A stretch of DNA of 64,000 nt from Methylobacterium haplocladii (GTDB lineage Bacteria > Pseudomonadota > Alphaproteobacteria > Rhizobiales > Beijerinckiaceae), in contig NZ_BJZT01000040.1 of assembly GCF_007992175.1 (NCBI RefSeq), positions 1 through 64,000 on the forward strand. The letters run 5' to 3'. This document shows positions 53,484-61,969 of the stretch, piece after piece (the stretch's first letter is position 1; each line of letters begins with the position of its first letter). Both the position numbers and the translations under genes were made by a program. Under the pieces are notes generated by a model. The model was not told where the DNA came from, searched no databases, and saw nothing but the letters and a program-made list of their open reading frames with translations.

Positions 53484-53498
53484 TTGCACGGTGTTCAA
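53484..53498. promoter_or_regulatory. Candidate operator 1 in the aas-tetR gap
   Basis: TTGCACGGTGTTCAA, an imperfect palindrome similar to the perfect one at 53532. Likely TetR-family site; inference. Confidence 0.5.
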
Positions 53499-53531
53499 AA
53501 TACGCGGTTCGTCGCGGTCGGCAACTTGATT

Positions 53532-53546
53532 TTGCACGCCGTGCAA
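53532..53546. promoter_or_regulatory. Candidate operator 2 in the aas-tetR gap
   Basis: TTGCACGCCGTGCAA, a perfect 7-1-7 palindrome centred 48 bases from operator 1. It fits a dimeric TetR-family repressor controlling the divergent genes. Confidence 0.55.
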
Positions 53547-53667
53547 TCTACCTCGCCCGGTGCGTGCGTGACCGCACGCGGTTCGGCCGTCAGGCAGGAT
53601 GCGCCGGCAGGTCCTAAGGTTCTGTTGTTTCGCGGTTCTTCCGTACCGGGAGCGACAAGGAGACGGT

Positions 53668-54288
53668 ATGGCGCAGGGCAAGCGGGCGGCGGGGCCGCGG
53701 GGCGAGCACGACCGCGAAGGTTTTATCGAGATGGTCGCACGGGCGGCCGAGAGCCTCGTGCGCAACGAGGGCTTTCGTGGGCTCGGGATGCGGCGGCTCG
53801 CGGCCGCGATCGGCTACGCCCCGAACTCGATCTACAACGCGGTCGGCGACCTCGATCAGGTGATCCTGCGGGTCAACGCCCGCACGCTCCGCCGCCTCTC
53901 GGCCATGTTGCAGGGCGCGACCGACCCGGCCCTGTCGCCCAGAGACAACGCGCTGGCGCTGGCCGACGCCTACCTCGTCTTCGTCGCCGCCGATCCCCGG
54001 GTCTGGAGCCTGGTCTTCGAGCATGTCGCCGCCCCCGAAGTACCCTTCCCCGACTGGTACGCCGAGGCCCTGGCCGACGCGACCGGCCTCGTCGACACGG
54101 TGCTGCAGCCGCTCCTGCCCGACCCCATCGAGCGCCGGCAGGCCGTCGCTACCCTCTGGGCCGGCCTGCACGGCATCGCCTCGCTCTCGACCTCGAACAA
54201 GCTCGCGGTGCTGGTGCCCGATTCGCCGCGGGTGCTGGCGCGAATGCTGGTGGGGCGGTTCTTGGGGGAGGGTTCGGGCGCAGCGTGA
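53668..54288 (+). CDS. TetR family transcriptional regulator
   Basis: A 206-residue regulator. The N-terminal helix-turn-helix FIEMVARAAESLVRNEGFRGLGMRRLAAAIGYAPNSIYNAVGD is followed by a TetR C-terminal ligand domain of WHG-type (LWAGLHGIASLSTSNKL). ATG 53668 has AAGGAG 6 bases ahead, which fixes the start. It is divergent from the aas-like gene, with two palindromes in the gap, so it probably represses that gene and itself in response to a fatty acid or acyl-CoA. Ligand unknown. Confidence 0.9.
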   Translation: MAQGKRAAGPRGEHDREGFIEMVARAAESLVRNEGFRGLGMRRLAAAIGYAPNSIYNAVGDLDQVILRVNARTLRRLSAMLQGATDPALSPRDNALALADAYLVFVAADPRVWSLVFEHVAAPEVPFPDWYAEALADATGLVDTVLQPLLPDPIERRQAVATLWAGLHGIASLSTSNKLAVLVPDSPRVLARMLVGRFLGEGSGAA

Positions 54289-54485
54289 CGCGAGAGGCGG
54301 CGTTCGGCGGCCCCGCGCCCGGCAACCACCCTCGTCCTCATTCCAAGGTGCTGCCCAAGGTGCTGCGCAGCAGCCTCGAAGGACCGTTGAGCGCCGACCC
54401 AGCCCGTTGGAGATGCGCGGATAGGATCAGGGGTGCTTCAAGGCCTCCGCTTCGCTGCGGCGCCTCGGCATGAGGGTCGGGAGGA

Positions 54486-55508
54486 TCACACCGCCTCGAC
54501 CGCCTGCAACTGCCGATACGCGCGCCCATGCGCGCAATAGCCCTCGACGATCTGCGCCATCATCGCACGCTTAGCCGTGTCGAGGGGCGCGAGAATGCGG
54601 GCGGGGCGGCCGCCCCAGAGGTGGCCGCTGTCGAGGAGCTGGCCCGGATCGGTGGTGGCGCCCCCGGCAAGAAGCACGTCGTCGGCGACGACCGTGCCCG
54701 GAGCGATCACGCAGCCGATGCCGATGAGGCTGCGGGCACCGATCCGGCAATCGGCCATGCGCACGTTGTGGGCGATCGTGGTGTCCCGCCCGAGCACCAC
54801 GCCCTCGCCGCGGGTCCGGATCACCGTGTTGTCCTGGATGTTGGTGTCGGCCCCGACCACGATCGGCCCGACCGCCGCTTCGAGCGCGCAGGAGAACAGC
54901 ACGCTCGACCCGGCGCCGAGCATGATCCGGCCCGACAGCCGGGCCGTGCGGGCGACGAACACCGTCTCGTCGGTCTCCGGCGCGTCGCCCTCCATCGGCG
55001 CGGGCGTCGTCGCCGCAGCCTCGCGCAGGCGTTCGGCGCGCTCGGCGAGTTCTTCCTGCGTGATCGGGCGCTGACGCTTCGCCGGGCTGCCGGCATAGAC
55101 GTGGCCGGCCTCCAGCTTGGAGCGCGGAAACACCGTGGCCCCTGCCTCGATCAGCACGCCGTCCCCGACGACCGAGCCGTCGAGCACGATCGCATCGTCC
55201 TCGATCACCACGTCCGAGCCGACGGTGCAGGCATGGACCACGGCGTTGCGGCCCACCGTCACCCGGTCGCCGACGACGGTCGCCAGCGTGTCTGTGGCGA
55301 TGTGGACCGTCGAGCGGGTTCCGAGCCAGAAGCGGTCGCCGATGGTGACGGTCTGGCCGTCGGCGCGGATCACGCTGTCGTCGCCGAGCCAGGACTGCGC
55401 CCCGATCGCCGCCGTGCCGATCACCGTGCTGCCCGTGCCGCACCAGACCGGACGGGCGGAGAAGACCGGCAGCACGCCGTCATGGGGAAGGATCAGGTCG
55501 GGAGTCAC
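54486..55508 (-). CDS. Tandem left-handed beta-helix (gamma-carbonic-anhydrase/acyltransferase-like) protein
   Basis: A 340-residue protein made of two similar LbH halves. The first (about 1-165) has the hexapeptide turns STVIGTAAIGAQSWLGDDSVIRAD to YAGSPAKRQRPITQEEL. The second (about 185-325) has LSGRIMLGAGSSVLFSC and TNIQDNTVIRTRG to GGRPARILAPLD, so each half ends in the same type of terminal helix. The second half contains a TTIAHNVRMADCRIG segment with a His in the position used for zinc in gamma carbonic anhydrases, but only one of the three His is clear. Acetyltransferase is equally possible. GTG 55508 has GAAGGAC 6 bases ahead; ATG 55565 would leave 8 bases to the divergent frame. 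Confidence 0.75.
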   Translation of the reverse strand: MTPDLILPHDGVLPVFSARPVWCGTGSTVIGTAAIGAQSWLGDDSVIRADGQTVTIGDRFWLGTRSTVHIATDTLATVVGDRVTVGRNAVVHACTVGSDVVIEDDAIVLDGSVVGDGVLIEAGATVFPRSKLEAGHVYAGSPAKRQRPITQEELAERAERLREAAATTPAPMEGDAPETDETVFVARTARLSGRIMLGAGSSVLFSCALEAAVGPIVVGADTNIQDNTVIRTRGEGVVLGRDTTIAHNVRMADCRIGARSLIGIGCVIAPGTVVADDVLLAGGATTDPGQLLDSGHLWGGRPARILAPLDTAKRAMMAQIVEGYCAHGRAYRQLQAVEAV

Positions 55509-55615
55509 GCGGGCGTCCTTCAGGTGGGGGCCGGGCGCATGGCGCTGCAGGCCGCGCGAGGACATATAGGCGCATGGCCGGGAGCGGTATCCCGGAGTCG
55601 GATTTCGAGGACAGC

Positions 55616-56089
55616 ATGAGCCGCGTCAGCATCCGGCCGGAGCCTTTCGACGTCGCTGCCGAACTCGCGGCGGTCGAGGCCTCGACGAACGGCCGCGCCG
55701 GCGCCGTCGTCAGTTTCACGGGACTGTGCCGGGACGAGGAGGGCCGGCTCGCGGCGCTCGAGCTCGAGCATTATCCCGGCATGGCCGAGGCCGAGATCAC
55801 GCGCGTGGTCGCGGAGGCCGAGGCGCGCTGGCCGATCCAGGGCGTCCGGGTCATCCACCGCCACGGCCTGATCCGGCCCGGCGAGGGCATCGTCCTCGTC
55901 GTCACCGCCTCCGCGCACCGCCGGGCGGCCTTCGAGGCGGCGAGCTTCCTGATGGACTACCTCAAGGCGCGCGCCCCGTTCTGGAAGCGCGAGCACCTCG
56001 CCGACGGCAGCACCGGCGGCTGGGTCGAGGCGACCGAACACGATGCCAGGGCAGCAGAGAGTTGGGGGCGCGAGGCCTCGCAGGGATGA
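55616..56089 (+). CDS. moaE: Molybdopterin synthase catalytic subunit
   Basis: Large subunit of molybdopterin synthase, which adds sulfur from MoaD to precursor Z in molybdenum cofactor synthesis. The 157-residue protein has AGAVVSFTGLCRDEEG, LELEHYPGMAEAEI, the active-site region VRVIHRHGLIRPGEGIVLVV with the basic residues, and AFEAASFLMDYLKARAPFWKRE with the catalytic Lys. ATG 55616 is the family start; an earlier in-frame ATG at 55574 adds 14 residues. No moaD is adjacent in the window. Confidence 0.94.
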   Translation: MSRVSIRPEPFDVAAELAAVEASTNGRAGAVVSFTGLCRDEEGRLAALELEHYPGMAEAEITRVVAEAEARWPIQGVRVIHRHGLIRPGEGIVLVVTASAHRRAAFEAASFLMDYLKARAPFWKREHLADGSTGGWVEATEHDARAAESWGREASQG

Positions 56090-56160
56090 TGGACGCCGCC
56101 GCGATTTGCGTCCATGCCCCCTAGTCGCTGGCGTGACCGGCGGAAAACGTACGTAGAAAC

Positions 56161-57336
56161 ATGGCGATCCAGGAATTCGGCGCGAAGACGGGCGACACGC
56201 CTGCCGACGGCCAGGTCGGCCCCTGGCGCGGGACACGCCCCCTGGTCGGCTCCGGCATCACCGTGGTGGCTTTCGTGGTGGTGCTGGCGCTCTGCTGGCT
56301 CGCCTCGGCGACGCTGCTGCTGATCTTCGCCGGCGTCCTGCTCGGCGTCTTCCTCGATGGGCTCACGCGCGGCCTCAAGTACGTCCTGCCGATCCCGCGC
56401 GCCCTGCGGCTGCTGATCGCGACCCTCGCGGTCGCCGGGTTCCTCGTCGGCATGAGTGCGGTCGGCGGGGCCACCATCGCGCAGCAGGGGCGCGAGCTCG
56501 GCCAGACCATCCAGAACCAGTCGGGCACGATCCGCGACTGGCTCAAGGATCACGGCGTCAGCCTCGACAAGCTCGAGGCCCTGCAGGGGACGGGCGAGGC
56601 CGGGCAACCGAAGCCCAAGGGCGACGATGAGCCGAAGGGCGGCCTCGGCAGCTTCGCCTCCGGTGCGCTCAAGAGCCCCGGCTCGCTGCTATCGGATGCC
56701 AGCAGCTTTCTCGGACCGGCGGCGGCCGTCCTGCTCGAACTGTTCAACGCCCTCGGCAACGGCCTCGTGATCGTCTTCCTCGGCGTCTCGGTAGCGGCCG
56801 ATCCCGGCAGCTATCGCAACGGCGTCGTCCGCTTCCTGCCGCCGCACCGGCGCGAACGCGGCGGGCAGGTGCTCGACGGCATGGGCGAGACCCTGCGGCA
56901 CTGGCTGTTCGGCCAGCTCATCACCATGACGGTGATCTTCCTCTGCACCTGGGGCGGACTCGCCTTCCTCGGCATCGGCGGCTCGCTGATCCTCGGCCTG
57001 CAGGCGGGGCTGCTGGCCTTCATCCCCACCGTCGGCCCGCTCCTGGCCGGGGTGGTCATCCTGCTCGCGAGCCTGGCGTCGGGCATCAACGCACTGCTCG
57101 GCGCGCTCGGCGTCTATCTCGCGGTCCAGACCCTGGAGAGCTACGGACTCACCCCGTTCATCCAGAAGCGGGCGCTGGACATCCCGCCCGCCACGATCTT
57201 TGCGGGACAGCTCCTGCTCGGCGTGCTGTTCGGCCTCTGGGGCATCGCGCTCGCGCTGCCGCTGATGGCGGTGATTAAGGTGCTGCTGGAGCAGCTCTAC
57301 ATCGAAGAGACCCTGGGCGAGCCGGCGGAGGTTTGA
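56161..57336 (+). CDS. AI-2E family (PerM/DUF20) transporter
   Basis: A 391-residue membrane protein with about eight helices: three N-terminal (about 20-100), a long charged loop with coiled-coil character (about 100-190, including GQTIQNQSGTIRDWLKDHG and QPKPKGDDEPKGG), and a C-terminal block with LFGQLITMTVIFLCTWGG and TVGPLLAGVVILLASL. The family exports autoinducer-2 or acts as an ion antiporter in different bacteria, so the substrate is unknown. Spaced 71 bases after moaE in the same direction. Confidence 0.88.
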   Translation: MAIQEFGAKTGDTPADGQVGPWRGTRPLVGSGITVVAFVVVLALCWLASATLLLIFAGVLLGVFLDGLTRGLKYVLPIPRALRLLIATLAVAGFLVGMSAVGGATIAQQGRELGQTIQNQSGTIRDWLKDHGVSLDKLEALQGTGEAGQPKPKGDDEPKGGLGSFASGALKSPGSLLSDASSFLGPAAAVLLELFNALGNGLVIVFLGVSVAADPGSYRNGVVRFLPPHRRERGGQVLDGMGETLRHWLFGQLITMTVIFLCTWGGLAFLGIGGSLILGLQAGLLAFIPTVGPLLAGVVILLASLASGINALLGALGVYLAVQTLESYGLTPFIQKRALDIPPATIFAGQLLLGVLFGLWGIALALPLMAVIKVLLEQLYIEETLGEPAEV

Positions 57337-57383
57337 GACGGCCTCGGACTGCTTCCATGTGAAGCGCGTCAGGTCGAGCGCAT

Positions 57384-57576
57384 CCCCTCGCCCCGCTTGC
57401 GGGGAGAGGGCCGTGCCCCTTGCCGGGGCACGGCGAGGCGGCAGCCGAAGGTGAGGGGGCGGCATCGGAAGAGGCTCAGACTCGCCCCCCCTTACCTCCG
57501 CTTCGGCTTCGCCTCCGCTTGCCACGGACCCGACACGGGATCCGTGGCCCTCATCCCCGCGTGCGGGGCGAGGGCG
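57384..57576. repeat. GC-rich intergenic palindromic repeat, family A copy 2
   Basis: Outer hairpins CCCTCGCCCCGC-TT-GCGGGGAGAGGG and CCCTCATCCCCGC/GCGGGGCGAGGG with GGTGAGGGGGC inside. Related to 13457-13656. It lies between the ends of two convergent genes. Confidence 0.7.
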
Positions 57577-57585
57577 GGCGCCAGC

Positions 57586-58806
57586 TCACACCGCCTTCTG
57601 CAGCGGCACCACGTTGTGCAGCGTCTTGTCGGCCGTATCGAAGAACCGGCGGACGTTGCGGGCGGCCTGACGGATGCGCTGCTCGTTCTCGACCAGGGCA
57701 ATGCGGACGTAGTCGTCGCCGTGCTCGCCGAAGCCGATGCCGGGAGCGACCGCGACATCCGACTTCTCCAGGAGCAGCTTCGAGAATTCCAGGCTGCCGA
57801 GCGGCTTGTACTTCTCCGGGATCGGCACCCAGGCGAACATCGAGGCCTGCGGCGGCGGGATGACCCAGCCGGCCTTGCCGAAGGATTCCACCAGCGCGTC
57901 GCGGCGCTTCCTGTAGGTCGCGCGCATCTCCCTGATGCAGTCGTCGGGTCCGTTCAGCGCGGCGGTGGCCGCGACCTGGATCGGCGTGAAGGCGCCGTAA
58001 TCGAGGTAGGACTTCACCCGCGTCAGCGCGGCGAGCAGCCGCTCGTTGCCGACCGCAAAGCCCATGCGCCAACCCGCCATCGAATAGGTCTTCGAGAGCG
58101 AGGTGAACTCCACCGTCACGTCGATCGCGCCGGGAACCTGCAGCACCGAGGGCGGCGGTGCCTTGTCGTCGAAATAGACCTCGGCATAGGCGAGATCGGA
58201 GAGCAGGATGATCTCGTGCCTCTTCGCGAAGGCGACGAGGTCCGTGTAGAAATCGAGGCTCGCGACATAGGCCGTCGGGTTCGACGGGTAGCAGACCACC
58301 AGAGCCACGGGCTTCGGAATCGAATGCAGCATCGCGCGTTCGAGGATCGGGAACATCGCGGGCGTCGGCTCGGCCGGCACGGAGCGGATCACGCCGCCCG
58401 CCATCAGGAAGCCGAAGGCGTGGATCGGGTAGCTCGGGTTCGGCACGATCACCACGTCGCCGGGCGCGGTGATCGCCTGCGCCATGTTGGCGAAGCCCTC
58501 CTTGGAGCCGAGCGTCGCCACGACCTGCGTGTCGGGGTTCAGGCTCACGCCGAAGCGGCGCTGGTAATAGCCGGCCTGGGCACGGCGCAGACCGGCGATG
58601 CCCTTGGAGGCCGAGTAGCGGTCGGTGCGCGGGCGCCCGGCCGTCTCGCAGAGCTTGGCGATGACGTGCCTCGGGGCGTCGAGGTCGGGGTTGCCCATGC
58701 CGAGATCGATGATGTCGGCGCCGTTGGCGCGAGCCTGCGCCTTGATCCGGTTGACCTGCTCGAAGACGTAGGGGGGCAGGCGCTTGATGCGGTGAAAATC
58801 GGTCAT
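57586..58806 (-). CDS. Class I/II PLP-dependent aminotransferase (AlaC-like)
   Basis: A 406-residue pyridoxal-phosphate aminotransferase. The conserved points are IDLGMGNPDLD, GSKEGFANMAQAI (PLP phosphate), VVCYPSNPTAYV (Asn), LSDLAYAEVYFDD (Asp/Tyr), SLSKTYSMAGWRMGF (Schiff-base Lys) and YVRIALVENEQRI (substrate Arg). The sequence resembles the alanine transaminase AlaC/YfdZ group (glutamate-pyruvate). LL-diaminopimelate or methionine-type specificity cannot be excluded. ATG 58806 gives MTDFHRIKRLPPYVFEQVN, the family start. Cytosolic; monocistronic. Confidence 0.9.
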   Translation of the reverse strand: MTDFHRIKRLPPYVFEQVNRIKAQARANGADIIDLGMGNPDLDAPRHVIAKLCETAGRPRTDRYSASKGIAGLRRAQAGYYQRRFGVSLNPDTQVVATLGSKEGFANMAQAITAPGDVVIVPNPSYPIHAFGFLMAGGVIRSVPAEPTPAMFPILERAMLHSIPKPVALVVCYPSNPTAYVASLDFYTDLVAFAKRHEIILLSDLAYAEVYFDDKAPPPSVLQVPGAIDVTVEFTSLSKTYSMAGWRMGFAVGNERLLAALTRVKSYLDYGAFTPIQVAATAALNGPDDCIREMRATYRKRRDALVESFGKAGWVIPPPQASMFAWVPIPEKYKPLGSLEFSKLLLEKSDVAVAPGIGFGEHGDDYVRIALVENEQRIRQAARNVRRFFDTADKTLHNVVPLQKAV

Positions 58807-58967
58807 GGCGTTCTTGGCGTCCGGGGCGCCTGCAGGCTCCGAGGGGAGCCCGCCTGTCGCGAGCAGCGGTGAATCGCGTCTCATATCATCGACGTTCGCC
58901 CGCGCCGACTCCGAAAGCCTGCAAAGGCCGCTTTTCGGATGTCGCGTGTGGCGCGGGGGCCGCGATG

Positions 58968-59327
58968 CTATTCGGCGGGCAATTCGGCCGGCTTGAGGCC
59001 CTTGGCGATGCCCTTGCCCGCGCCCTCGGCCGTCTTGCCGCGGGCCTCGTTGCGGGTGCGCGCGCCTTCGAGATCGGCCTCGAGGCTCTTCTGGGCCTCG
59101 GACGAGCGGGCGCGGATCGCGCGCTTCGGCTCGTCCTTGCCGACCGGCATGTAGGTGCCGCCGGGGCGGCGAGAGGTCTCGACGAAATCCGGCGCATCGA
59201 CCTTCTTCGGCCCGTAGCCGGCTCCGACGAAGGCCTCCTTCATCGGATTCACGTCGCCGGAGCAGCCGGCGCTGCCCAGCACGGAGAGCGTCACGGCGAA
59301 AAGTCCGAAAAATCTAGGCGAAAGCAT
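58968..59327 (-). CDS. Small hypothetical lipoprotein
   Basis: A 119-residue protein with a lipoprotein signal peptide (FAVTLSVLGSAGC, Cys at 22). The mature part is charged, with a Pro/Gly segment (KKVDAPDFVETSRRPGGTYMPVG) and a likely coiled helix at the C-terminus (SEAQKSLEADLEGARTRNEARG). No known domain. Its product is probably attached to the outer or inner membrane. Divergent from phaC. Confidence 0.7.
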   Translation of the reverse strand: MLSPRFFGLFAVTLSVLGSAGCSGDVNPMKEAFVGAGYGPKKVDAPDFVETSRRPGGTYMPVGKDEPKRAIRARSSEAQKSLEADLEGARTRNEARGKTAEGAGKGIAKGLKPAELPAE

Positions 59328-59461
59328 GGGGTTCGCGATCTGGACATTGTCCGGGGGACTGGCGACATGATCGGGTGAAGCGCTAATTTGTCCGAAACGA
59401 GGCCCATCGCCGCTCGGGTGTCCGAGAGGCGGGAGAGAGCCGATCAGGGAGGATGCTACGC

Positions 59462-61264
59462 GTGTCGGACGTTCCGAAGCCGGTCCAACCGGATCTGGAG
59501 GCGATCTCCCGCAATGCCACGGCGCTCGCCGAGAGTTTCGGGCGCATGTCCGCGACCTATCTCACGCCGATGGAGGGCAAGGCGAACGGGCGCGGCAACG
59601 CCAACCCCTCCGACGAGATGAGCGACATCACCCGCACCCTCGGCAAGGTCGCCGAGACCTGGATGAGCGACCCGCAGAGGGCGATGGCGGCGCAGGCCAA
59701 GCTCTCCGAGGCCTTCATGTCCCTGTGGGGCTCGACCTGGAGCCGGATGCAGGGTGAGGCGCCGACACCCGCCATCGCCGCCGATCCGAAGGACAAGCGC
59801 TTCGCCGATCCGGAATGGACGACGAACCCGGTCTTCGACTTCATCAAGCAGAGCTATCTCATCACGGCGCGCTGGGCCGAGGACCTCGTCGAGAACGCCG
59901 AGGGCATCGACACGCATACCCGCCACAAGGCCGAGTTCTACCTGCGCCAGATCCTGGCAGCCTACTCGCCCTCGAACTTCGTGATGACGAACCCCGAGCT
60001 CCTGCGGCACACGCTGGCGGAGAACGGCGAGAACCTCGTACGCGGGCTGAAGATGCTCGCCGAGGACATCGAGGCCGGGGGCGGCGAGCTTCGCGTGCGC
60101 CAGACCGACGTGACCGCGTTCAAGTTCGGCGAGGACGTCGCGGTGACGCCGGGCGAGGTCGTCTACCGCAACGACCTGATGGAGCTGATCCAGTACGCGC
60201 CGAAGACCGAGACGGTCCTCAAGCGCCCGTTCCTGATCGTCCCGCCTTGGATCAACAAGTTCTACATCCTTGATCTCAACCCCGCCAAAAGCCTGATCGG
60301 CTGGATGGTCTCGCAGGGGCTCACGGTCTTCGTGATCTCCTGGGTCAACCCGGACGAGCGACACCGCGACAAGGACTTCGAGTCCTACATGCGCGAGGGC
60401 ATCGAGACCGCGATCGACCAGATCGGCATCGCCACCGGCGAGACCGAGGTCTCGGCCGCCGGCTATTGCGTCGGCGGCACGCTGCTCGCTGTGACGATGG
60501 CGGCCCAGGCCGCCACCGGTAACACCCGGATCAAGAGCACGACCTTCCTGACGACGCAGGTCGACTTCACCCATGCCGGCGACCTCAAGGTCTTCGCCGA
60601 CGAGGAGCAGATCAAGGTCATCGAGGAGCGCATGAAGGAGCGCGGCTACCTCGACGGCTCGCGCATGGCGAGCGCCTTCAACATGCTGCGACCGAGCGAC
60701 CTGATCTGGAGCTACGTGGTCAACAACTACGTGAAGGGGAAGGCGCCGCTGCCCTTCGACCTGCTCTACTGGAACGCCGATTCCACGCGCATGCCCGAGG
60801 CGAACCACTCGTTCTACCTGCGCAACTGCTACCTCAACAACACGCTCGCCCAGGGCAAGATGGTGCTCGGCAACATCAAGCTCGACCTGAAGAAGGTGAA
60901 GGTGCCGATCTTCAACCTCGCGACCCGCGAAGATCACATCGCCCCCGCACTCTCGGTATTCGAGGGGTCGGGCAAGTTCGGCGGCAAGGTCGACTATGTG
61001 CTCGCAGGCTCGGGACACATCGCCGGCGTGGTCAACCCGCCGGGCAAGAAGGCGAAATACGGCTTCCGCACCGGCGGACCGGCGAAGGGCAAGTTCGAGG
61101 ATTGGGTGCAGGCTGCGACCGAGCACGAGGGCTCGTGGTGGCCCTACTGGTTCAAGTGGCTGGAGGATCAGGCGCCCGAGCGCGTCCCCGCCCGCATCCC
61201 GGGCGAGGGCGCCCTGCCCTCCCTCGGCCCGGCGCCCGGAACCTATGTTCGGATGAAGTGCTGA
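59462..61264 (+). CDS. phaC: Class I poly(3-hydroxyalkanoate) synthase
   Basis: Polymerises (R)-3-hydroxyacyl-CoA to PHB granules. The 600-residue protein has the nucleophile region SAAGYCVGGTLLA (Cys of the GxCxG lipase-like box), the catalytic Asp in REDHIAP and His in GSGHIAG. The family phrases LNPAKSLIGWMVSQGLTVFVISWVNPDE and SVFEGSGKFGG also fit class I. The start is a choice between ATG 59453, which touches the AGGGAGG ribosome site, and GTG 59462, nine bases after it; I use the latter. phaR/phaE are not adjacent, which fits class I. Confidence 0.96.
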   Translation: MSDVPKPVQPDLEAISRNATALAESFGRMSATYLTPMEGKANGRGNANPSDEMSDITRTLGKVAETWMSDPQRAMAAQAKLSEAFMSLWGSTWSRMQGEAPTPAIAADPKDKRFADPEWTTNPVFDFIKQSYLITARWAEDLVENAEGIDTHTRHKAEFYLRQILAAYSPSNFVMTNPELLRHTLAENGENLVRGLKMLAEDIEAGGGELRVRQTDVTAFKFGEDVAVTPGEVVYRNDLMELIQYAPKTETVLKRPFLIVPPWINKFYILDLNPAKSLIGWMVSQGLTVFVISWVNPDERHRDKDFESYMREGIETAIDQIGIATGETEVSAAGYCVGGTLLAVTMAAQAATGNTRIKSTTFLTTQVDFTHAGDLKVFADEEQIKVIEERMKERGYLDGSRMASAFNMLRPSDLIWSYVVNNYVKGKAPLPFDLLYWNADSTRMPEANHSFYLRNCYLNNTLAQGKMVLGNIKLDLKKVKVPIFNLATREDHIAPALSVFEGSGKFGGKVDYVLAGSGHIAGVVNPPGKKAKYGFRTGGPAKGKFEDWVQAATEHEGSWWPYWFKWLEDQAPERVPARIPGEGALPSLGPAPGTYVRMKC

Positions 61265-61442
61265 GAGGGGTCCGCCTCGGAGCCGATCATCCGAGGCGCG
61301 CTCCGATGACGAACCGCTAGCCTCGTCGGCGAGAAGCGTTCGCAGCCGTCGGTTGGGCTTCTGGCGCGGCGAAAGCGTTCCGCTCGGCTTCAGGAGCTCA
61401 TCGCGACCCACGCCCTAGTCATGTGCGTCAGCGCACATGTTC

Positions 61443-61458
61443 AGATTGTGCACAATCT
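61443..61458. promoter_or_regulatory. Perfect palindrome upstream of ohr
   Basis: AGATTGTGCACAATCT, perfect over 16 bases, 73 bases before the ohr start. AT-rich and in a promoter position. Candidate operator of an OhrR/MarR regulator, whose gene is not in this window. Confidence 0.55.
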
Positions 61459-61531
61459 ATGTAGGGTGGTGTGACTGGCCGCCGGCGTCTGACGACGACG
61501 CGGTCCTGACCGAACCCTCGAGGAATCCTGC

Positions 61532-61957
61532 ATGACCGTCGACGTAAAGTACCGCACCACCGCCTCCGCCACCGGCGGCCGCGATGGTTCGGCCAAGACC
61601 GAGGACGGCAGTTTCGAGGTGAAGCTCTCGACTCCGAAGGAACTCGGCGGCGCCGGCGGCCCGGGCGCCAACCCCGAGCAGCTCTTCGCGTCCGGCTACG
61701 CGGCCTGCTTCCTCGGAGCGTTGAAGGTCGCCGGCGCGCAGGCCAAGGCCAAGATCCCGGCCGACACCACCGTCACCGCCAAGGTCGGCATCGGCCCGCG
61801 CTCGGAAGGCGGCTTCGGCATCACGGCCGACCTCACCATCACTCTGCCGGGGCTCGACAAGGCCGAAGCGCAGTCGCTCGTCGAAGCCGCACACCAGATC
61901 TGTCCGTACTCGAACGCGACGCGCGGGAATGTCGATGTCGGGCTGACGGTAGCCTGA
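61532..61957 (+). CDS. ohr: Organic hydroperoxide resistance protein (Ohr/OsmC)
   Basis: Thiol peroxidase that reduces organic and lipid hydroperoxides with lipoylated partners. The 141-residue protein has the two catalytic Cys in YAACFLGAL (about 61) and HQICPYSNATRGN (about 125), the family motif PEQLFASGYAACF and the Arg/Glu network residues. ATG 61532 follows CGAGGAATCCTGC. Upstream palindrome suggests peroxide-responsive repression. Cytosolic. Confidence 0.95.
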   Translation: MTVDVKYRTTASATGGRDGSAKTEDGSFEVKLSTPKELGGAGGPGANPEQLFASGYAACFLGALKVAGAQAKAKIPADTTVTAKVGIGPRSEGGFGITADLTITLPGLDKAEAQSLVEAAHQICPYSNATRGNVDVGLTVA

Positions 61958-61969
61958 GACGGCTCCGGA

